The notes below the pieces were generated by a model. That model saw only the letters and a program-made list of their open reading frames with translations. It was not told where the DNA came from and made no database searches. The position numbers were made by a program, and so were the translations under genes. From contig JAHQWH010000193.1 of the NCBI GenBank assembly GCA_029856105.1, positions 1 through 64,000 on the forward strand: a DNA stretch of 64,000 nt, given 5' to 3'. The number at the start of each line of letters is the position of its first letter. Positions within the stretch are counted from its first letter, which is position 1. This DNA is from Promethearchaeia archaeon (lineage in GTDB: Archaea; Asgardarchaeota; Lokiarchaeia; Sigyniarchaeales; SOKP01). This document shows positions 57,916 through 64,000 of this stretch, in pieces.

Positions 57916-58764
57916 TTAGTTCCTTATTTTTTTACCTAAATCCTTCGAAATTCGTCTACTAATAAATTCTTTTATTAAAACGATTCTGTTTCTATTGATC
58001 GTAGAAACTATTAACTTTTCTTTTAACTTTTTTGTTAATTCTTTTTCGTTGATACCTTTAGCGTTCTCTAAAAGCGAAATAGTAAATTCTACATCACTTA
58101 AAAATTGTTTAATATAGAGCGCTAAATACTTTAATTGATCGTTTTTATCTGTCTTACCCAGAGCGTTGCTTAATATAGACTTTTCAAAATCAATCTGCGA
58201 ATGCCATGGTACTTGGATAACCAATTTACGATTATTGATTAAAAACGCGTTGGAATATTCTTGTTTAGTCATAGTATAGAAATAATTTGGATTAGGAAAC
58301 ACATAAGAGTCAAATTCTTCGTCTATTATAACATTCGAATTTCGATACTCGACAGGGATTAATCTGTCAAATAATTCGTTTAATTGCTCTATGTTGAGAC
58401 TAGTTTCTTCGTTTCTAATAATTCGGGAGTCGTAATCGAATAATTTAGCGTGTATGAAACCTGCAACACAATTGAAACCAAAAGCATCGATTAATTCATC
58501 TAATGTCAAACTGATTAAATCAATCGGTAATTTATCTTTTTGATCTAACGATACGGAAGCATCAATTATGTCGTATCCAATAACATTTCCTTTAGTAGAA
58601 ATAAAAACGATAAAATTGTGCTCTTCACAAACTACTCCTTTAGGTACTTTAATCTTAACGGTACCAAACTTTTTATCAACAAACAATGATTCTGGAACGG
58701 ATATTTCTTTTCCCACGCCACATCGGGGGCAAGAAACCTCAAACTTTTTCAAGTTACTACTCAT
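57916..58764 (-). CDS. Zn-binding N-terminal module protein of unknown function
   Basis: SCPRCGVGKEISVPESLFVDKKFGTVKIKVPKGVVCEEHNFIVFISTKGNVIGYDIIDA; shared module with 33038-33601. Confidence 0.65.
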   Translation of the reverse strand: MSSNLKKFEVSCPRCGVGKEISVPESLFVDKKFGTVKIKVPKGVVCEEHNFIVFISTKGNVIGYDIIDASVSLDQKDKLPIDLISLTLDELIDAFGFNCVAGFIHAKLFDYDSRIIRNEETSLNIEQLNELFDRLIPVEYRNSNVIIDEEFDSYVFPNPNYFYTMTKQEYSNAFLINNRKLVIQVPWHSQIDFEKSILSNALGKTDKNDQLKYLALYIKQFLSDVEFTISLLENAKGINEKELTKKLKEKLIVSTINRNRIVLIKEFISRRISKDLGKKIRN

Positions 58765-59010
58765 TTAATCCCTAAATTTAGATTATTTGTTTAGTTAATT
58801 TTTTTTTATTTTTATATTTTTTTTTAGACAAAAATACTAAAAAAGTTTTCATTAAAAAGCTTAAACATTTCGTCAAAAAATATTATAAAATATTATAAAA
58901 TTTTAAATACAATTTAAATATCAAATACAATTTTTAAATTCGTCTTAAATTAAATATTAAATTTTTTAAAGCAATTTTAAAATCAATTAACTAGTATTAG
59001 GTAAAAATTA

Positions 59011-60288
59011 ATGATTGTAATTTCAAGCGAAGATTCAAAATATATGTATGAAATAATCCAAAGGATTATCGAAGAATGTGGCCCAAGAATGCCTTGTAGT
59101 CCTCAAGAGGCTCAAAGTGCGGAAATAATCAAAGAGGAATTAGAACATGTCTGTGATAAGACGGTAATAGAACCCTTCTCGTGTAATCCTCGCGCCTTCT
59201 TAGGATTTATAAAGGTTAATCTTACTTTAGTTGTTATGTCGTTTATAGCCTTTTTTCTTATACCGTTTAATTTAGTAAATTATTGGAGCTATTTAATGAC
59301 ATTTTTATCGTTCGGTTTGAACGTAATTGCGTTCCTAATCATATGGAATGAATTTTTTAATTATCGAGAATTCATTGATCCATTATTTAAATCAAGAGAA
59401 TCACAAAATGTTATTGGAAAGATTTCCTCTGAGGAAGAATTAAAAAAAATCGTGATCTTTTCTGGACATCACGATAGTGCGCTTCAGTTTAATTTATTAA
59501 CTCATTTAAAAATAGGCTATCCCATTATTATCTTTTTAGGCCTAGGTATTATGTTCTTGTGGTTGTTTGTATCAACCCTTATATTACTCTTAACCTTAAT
59601 GGGTTTATTTTTCTACGAAATCTTTTTTATTTTTGTATTAAGCCTGTTTTTAATAGGAACCCCAGCTTTTATTGGTTTATTTTTCTTCGTATCGTTTGGA
59701 AAAAAGGCTAATAAAGTACCAGGAGCCGTTGATAATTTAAGCGCTGTAGCAATCGTGTTAGCTATTGGAAAATACCTAAAAAATCATAAAGAAATTATAC
59801 CCAAAAACACAGAGATTAGATTAATATCTTTTGGGTGCGAAGAAGCCGGTTTAAGAGGCGCTTATAGATATGTTAAAGAACATTACGACGAGTTAGTAAA
59901 GTACGACGCAGAATGCGTCAATATGGATGGAATTCACAGCAAAGACAATATTTCTATCATAGATTTTGAACCAACAACTCGTACAAAACATTCTGATATT
60001 GTTGTTCAAAAAATAATTAATGCTGCTAAAAATTCCGAAATTAAACTTCAATCATCAGGATTAGGAGGATCAAGTAAGTTAGAAAAATTATTTGGCCAAA
60101 TTACTGGTGGCACAGATGCTACAGCATTCTCAAAAGCAAAGATCAAAGCTGCTAATATTTCTGCCATGAATTTAAAACAAATGGTTGGATTTTACCACCA
60201 ACATACAGACACAGTGGATAAAATTGAAAAAGGATCCCTTGAGAATGTTTTAAAGATTTGTATTTCCTACATTAATGGCGAATCTTAA
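59011..60288 (+). CDS. M28 family metallopeptidase with internal TM helices
   Basis: FSGHHDSA, GAVDNLSAVAIVLAIGKYL, RLISFGCEEAGLRGAYRYV, GGTDATAFSKAKIKAA. Confidence 0.88.
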   Translation: MIVISSEDSKYMYEIIQRIIEECGPRMPCSPQEAQSAEIIKEELEHVCDKTVIEPFSCNPRAFLGFIKVNLTLVVMSFIAFFLIPFNLVNYWSYLMTFLSFGLNVIAFLIIWNEFFNYREFIDPLFKSRESQNVIGKISSEEELKKIVIFSGHHDSALQFNLLTHLKIGYPIIIFLGLGIMFLWLFVSTLILLLTLMGLFFYEIFFIFVLSLFLIGTPAFIGLFFFVSFGKKANKVPGAVDNLSAVAIVLAIGKYLKNHKEIIPKNTEIRLISFGCEEAGLRGAYRYVKEHYDELVKYDAECVNMDGIHSKDNISIIDFEPTTRTKHSDIVVQKIINAAKNSEIKLQSSGLGGSSKLEKLFGQITGGTDATAFSKAKIKAANISAMNLKQMVGFYHQHTDTVDKIEKGSLENVLKICISYINGES

Positions 60289-60314
60289 AAAAAGTTGAAA
60301 GAGATAAAAAAAAA

Positions 60315-62948
60315 TTAGTTAATTAAATCAATTCTCTCGTCTTTTTCTTTAACAACTAATTTAATTAACAATATTCCAAAAACAGTTGGAAGAATTCCGA
60401 CACCTATTACTGCAAATAAAATAAGTTGACCCATATTCTCAAAACTCACAAATAAAAATAGTTGTCCAACAGAATCTATGAGATAGTGCGCAATTATGCT
60501 AGGTATTATACTCTTAGTTTTGAGAAACATGTATCCGAAGAGAAACCCTAATAGAGCCGCGTATATTACTTGTAAAATTGTTAGAACCAAATATCTCCCA
60601 ACTAATAAATTAACAAAATGAAATAATCCAAATAATACGGATACTATTATCCACGTTGTTCTTTGAGAATATCTCCTTAAATTTAATTTAGTGATTACAC
60701 CCCTAAATGCTACTTCCTCCCATATCCCTGGAATCAACATTATAATAAATAAAAACCATCCAAAGAGCGCAATACTAGAACCAGGGGTTCCAAAAATCAC
60801 CTCTAAATCAAAGATATAATGCCCGAAAAGATTAGCTGTAATATAAGTGCTAATGAAAAATATAATAGAACATCCAATTCCAAGCATGATATTGCGAACT
60901 ATTTTATTATCAAATTTCAACCCAATGTTTTTTACGAATTCTTTTAGAGATTGTTTTCCCTCTGGAAGATTTAAGGAGCGTGGAACAATTAATAACCAAA
61001 ATAATGCCATTACTCCAAAAGTGACAAAGAAATCAAAAAAGAGTAACGCAATAAAGGGGATATCTACGAAAATATCTACGATAATGATTAAAGGTAATTC
61101 AATAAATATTGGTAAAAATAAGAATCCCGCATATAATAACAATAGAATTCCTGTACCAAAGATAGGGTATTTTCTGAAGCCTTCCCTTATACTTATCATT
61201 ATCTTCTTTCCTAGTACTTTTGGAAACATGCCATTAAATGAAATTAGTAAAATGCCCAAAGAGAACAAGCCCGCAATAAAAGTTACTAAAAACATCAAAC
61301 TGGCACCGTAAAAAATTAATAATATGCCCCCTAAGACGTTAAATGCTAAGTAAATCAAATGTAAACCAACTCCTATTATAATCCATTTAATTACTTTTTT
61401 TTCTGGATTAACTTCCTCAACAACAAATTTATATTTCATTCTACCGAAAAATCGAATTTTCAATTGGAACATGGATAATAGCAATGTTAATACTACTGGA
61501 TACCATGCAATAAACGACAGCAAATAGTTTAAAAATTCGGGATTTCCAATAAACAGAAAAATCGGTAGGAAATAAGAAATCGTCTGAATTGAACCCAATA
61601 AAAACAATTTCGCTTTAGCTTGGTCGCGAGGATTAATTGGTAAAGATGAGAGTATTGCCGCCCCAGAATCTTCCATATTTAAAAATGCTGAAGTAAGCAT
61701 CATTGAAACCATGGGTTGGTACATAGTTAGAAAAGACCAAATTACAATATAGTCTTCATAATAAGAAGCGCCTAGTCCGCTTGAACTCATCAAAAGGGGA
61801 ATTAAAGTTATAAAAGGGAAGATGAAAGGTATAATTACAAACATAAATGTTTGCATATCTCTTGTCGTAGTAGATAAATCCTTACGAATATAAGCTTTTA
61901 TTGGGGATCGTGATTCAATAAGCACTTCTATTTCTTTTTCAGGTTTTTTTTTGGAAGTAGTCTTTTTTTTTGTTTCAAGTGCGGCTGAAGAAGTTACTAT
62001 CCGCATTGACTTTAACGCTCTTTTATAGGCGAATCGGGTTAATAATATGGAGAGCGCGACTCCTAAAATAGTAGTAATCCAAAAAATAGCAGAAAAACTC
62101 GTTGGTTCAATAGCCAATGTTAATAAATTAGTTGATGCAAAAGGAAACGGGATTAAACTCATAATGATTTTTACTATAAAGGGAATTTCAAGTGAAGCGC
62201 TTAAATAAAATAATTCACTCGAAACAGTTATTATCCATTGAATAAAAAACGAAGCGGAAAATATTACGATTACATAACTCAACATAGTAAATATACGGAT
62301 AAGTGTCGCCTTCTTAGAACCTGCTTCGCTAACTTTTAATACGCGACTAATCCTTTCTGCTATTAAAACCAGTACGCTAAAAGAAAACATAACGTTAATT
62401 ATAGAAACAAATGCAGCAATTAAAGCCAATATTATATTTAGAGATATGATGAACATTATAACAGGAAAAGCAAGAGTCATAGTTATAAGTCCGATATCTA
62501 AATTGCGAAAAACCGTCATAAATCCTAATTTCCTTAATTTATCCTTAGAGATGGGTAGGGTCTCGTACCACCTAAAAGCCTCTCCAGACATCATAGCCGC
62601 AATACTGAACATCCCCAACATTGTTAAATATAATAATTGCATAATAAAAAATGCTCCAAAAAGAATACTTCCGGGGATTAAGACCGAATCTGCAGAAATT
62701 AGAGGATTGCCAAGGGCGTATTTAGCTTCTAGATAAGTACTTATTGGTAAAAATGAGATAGATAAAAACAATCCTGAAAATATTATTTTGATAGCAATAA
62801 CTTGTTGTTTAATAGATTTTTTATTTTTTTTGTATTTCTCCATAAGGCGGGCTTGGTTAGCTCCAGAAGATTGAACCTGCCCCTCCATCGTGATCTCTAA
62901 ATTAGTGAATTTAGCCAGTTTATAGAGCGTTAAATCCTTTTCTGTCAT
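60315..62948 (-). CDS. ABC-2-like permease fused to C-terminal CPBP intramembrane protease domain
   Basis: Multi-TM N-terminal half; C-terminal EEVAFRGVITKLNLRRYSQRTTWIIVSVLFGLFHFVNLLVGRY...SIIAHYLIDSVGQ. Confidence 0.85.
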   Translation of the reverse strand: MTEKDLTLYKLAKFTNLEITMEGQVQSSGANQARLMEKYKKNKKSIKQQVIAIKIIFSGLFLSISFLPISTYLEAKYALGNPLISADSVLIPGSILFGAFFIMQLLYLTMLGMFSIAAMMSGEAFRWYETLPISKDKLRKLGFMTVFRNLDIGLITMTLAFPVIMFIISLNIILALIAAFVSIINVMFSFSVLVLIAERISRVLKVSEAGSKKATLIRIFTMLSYVIVIFSASFFIQWIITVSSELFYLSASLEIPFIVKIIMSLIPFPFASTNLLTLAIEPTSFSAIFWITTILGVALSILLTRFAYKRALKSMRIVTSSAALETKKKTTSKKKPEKEIEVLIESRSPIKAYIRKDLSTTTRDMQTFMFVIIPFIFPFITLIPLLMSSSGLGASYYEDYIVIWSFLTMYQPMVSMMLTSAFLNMEDSGAAILSSLPINPRDQAKAKLFLLGSIQTISYFLPIFLFIGNPEFLNYLLSFIAWYPVVLTLLLSMFQLKIRFFGRMKYKFVVEEVNPEKKVIKWIIIGVGLHLIYLAFNVLGGILLIFYGASLMFLVTFIAGLFSLGILLISFNGMFPKVLGKKIMISIREGFRKYPIFGTGILLLLYAGFLFLPIFIELPLIIIVDIFVDIPFIALLFFDFFVTFGVMALFWLLIVPRSLNLPEGKQSLKEFVKNIGLKFDNKIVRNIMLGIGCSIIFFISTYITANLFGHYIFDLEVIFGTPGSSIALFGWFLFIIMLIPGIWEEVAFRGVITKLNLRRYSQRTTWIIVSVLFGLFHFVNLLVGRYLVLTILQVIYAALLGFLFGYMFLKTKSIIPSIIAHYLIDSVGQLFLFVSFENMGQLILFAVIGVGILPTVFGILLIKLVVKEKDERIDLIN

Positions 62949-62962
62949 AAAAATGAATCACC

Positions 62963-63760
62963 TTATTTTTTGGTGTTTTTAAAAGATTTTCGCAATTTTT
63001 TAACAATTTCGTTGACGCTCGTATCTTGTTCTGTCAATCTTAAGAAAACGTCTTCTAAACTCGCACCTAACTTGTCGGCTTGCTGTCGAAGTTCGTCCAT
63101 CGTTCCAATTCCAACCAATTTTCCCTTACTCATTATTGCTATTCGGTTACATAAATCTTCTGCTATTTCCATGATATGGGTAGAAAAAAGAACGGAACCT
63201 CCTTTCTCAATATGTATATCCAATATTTCTTTAACAACTCTTACGGACTTCGCGTCAAGTCCTGCCAAAGGCTCGTCTAAAATTAGTAAATCTGGGTCGT
63301 GAAGAATTGCCGAAATAATTTGAATTTTCTGCTTATTCCCGTGGGATAAAGTTGCTACTAATTGTTCGTAATAATCCAAGGCTCCCAAACTTTCCAGATA
63401 CTCTTTCGCTCGCTCTGTGGTTTCCTCTGCGTCTAATCTACGAATAGAAGCTATAAAATTAAACAAATCTTTAGGCGTGAGGGATTTGAATATGAGGGGC
63501 TCTTCTGAGACATAGCCTACTCGACTCTTAATTTGGACCTCATCTGTTTCTGGGTTTAAGCCCATTATAGTTATATTTCCTTCTTTGGGCTCTAATAACC
63601 CTAACAACATTTTTAAAGTAGTTGTCTTACCCGCTCCGTTCGGCCCTAAGAGCCCGAAAACTTCACCCTTTTTTACGTCAAAGGATATTCCATTTACTGC
63701 TTTAACATCCCCAAAAAACTTTTTCAATTCGTTAACAGAAATCATAACATTATCGTTCAT
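62963..63760 (-). CDS. ABC transporter ATP-binding protein (CcmA/NatA-like)
   Basis: GLLGPNGAGKTTTLKMLLGLLEP, LSHGNKQKIQII, LLILDEPLAGLD. Confidence 0.93.
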   Translation of the reverse strand: MNDNVMISVNELKKFFGDVKAVNGISFDVKKGEVFGLLGPNGAGKTTTLKMLLGLLEPKEGNITIMGLNPETDEVQIKSRVGYVSEEPLIFKSLTPKDLFNFIASIRRLDAEETTERAKEYLESLGALDYYEQLVATLSHGNKQKIQIISAILHDPDLLILDEPLAGLDAKSVRVVKEILDIHIEKGGSVLFSTHIMEIAEDLCNRIAIMSKGKLVGIGTMDELRQQADKLGASLEDVFLRLTEQDTSVNEIVKKLRKSFKNTKK

Positions 63761-63793
63761 TCTTTATCACTCTAACAAAATTATACAAAATTT

Positions 63794-64000
63794 TTAATAT
63801 TTTTTAAATTGTAAATCTTTTTTTTTCTCTTTCCTAAAAAGTAATTTTATAAAGAGAATATTTAAAATTGTTGGGATTACGCCAACAAACCCGATTAAAT
63901 ATATTCCAATAATAAATATATTTTCTATATAACAGCTCATCAAGATTAGACCTACTGTATCAATTAAATAATGATATATGATAGATGGAAGCAGACTTTT
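63794..64000 (-). CDS. C-terminus of a second CPBP (probably permease-CPBP) protein, truncated by window edge
   Basis: Translated from the edge: KSLLPSIIYHYLIDTVGLILMSCYIENIFIIGIYLIGFVGVIPTILNILFIKLLFRKEKKKDLQFKKY*, matching KSIIPSIIAHYLIDSVGQLFLF...GILPTVFGILLIKLVVKEKDE of the 877-aa protein. Confidence 0.75.
   Translation of the reverse strand, partial: KSLLPSIIYHYLIDTVGLILMSCYIENIFIIGIYLIGFVGVIPTILNILFIKLLFRKEKKKDLQFKKY

Noticed and set aside
58855-58960. AT-rich repeated units (atattataaa, aaatacaattt) upstream of the M28 peptidase
   Set aside because: Low-complexity promoter/spacer DNA; no regular spacing or spacer structure, so not CRISPR or a defined repeat array.
1-64000. CRISPR arrays, rRNA genes, transposases or prophage
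   Set aside because: No regular direct repeats with unique spacers, no rRNA-like stretch and no intact transposase/integrase ORF seen.

Overview
AT-rich archaeal chromosomal window. Longin-like domains, PCI/winged-helix-like and RWD/UBC-like patterns, H4MPT-pathway Ftr, a methanogenesis-marker-9-like protein and a multi-intron tRNA together suggest an Asgard (Lokiarchaeia-like) lineage; this is inference, and no marker gene was searched. About 55 CDS are supported. Most are metabolic: ALDH, nitroreductase, B12/radical SAM, GH4 plus GPH symporter, GlcD-like FAD oxidases with CCG Fe-S partners, acyl-CoA ligases, Ftr, LsrF, and others. The three strongest observations are: (1) a minus-strand operon-like block (about 33.6 to 23.9 kb) encoding two ABC-2 permeases, a normal ABC ATPase, an unusual fusion of an extracytoplasmic prenyltransferase/squalene-cyclase-like toroid, one TM helix and an ABC ATPase, a motif-less ABC pseudo-ATPase with an RWD/UBC-like N-terminus, and a longin-like 4-TM protein, with non-AUG start codons and Shine-Dalgarno sequences nested in the preceding genes; (2) a tRNA-His(GUG) at 51620-51783 (minus) interrupted by three ~30-nt introns, none at the canonical 37/38 site, missed by the ORF track; (3) a 1470-aa toroid, coiled-coil, winged-helix, 2-TM protein. 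Also noted: a remnant of a duplicated epimerase, a conserved hairpin element in two convergent intergenic gaps, a shared Zn-binding N-terminal module in two proteins, and a tandem ABC-permease/CPBP-protease module cut by the window edge.
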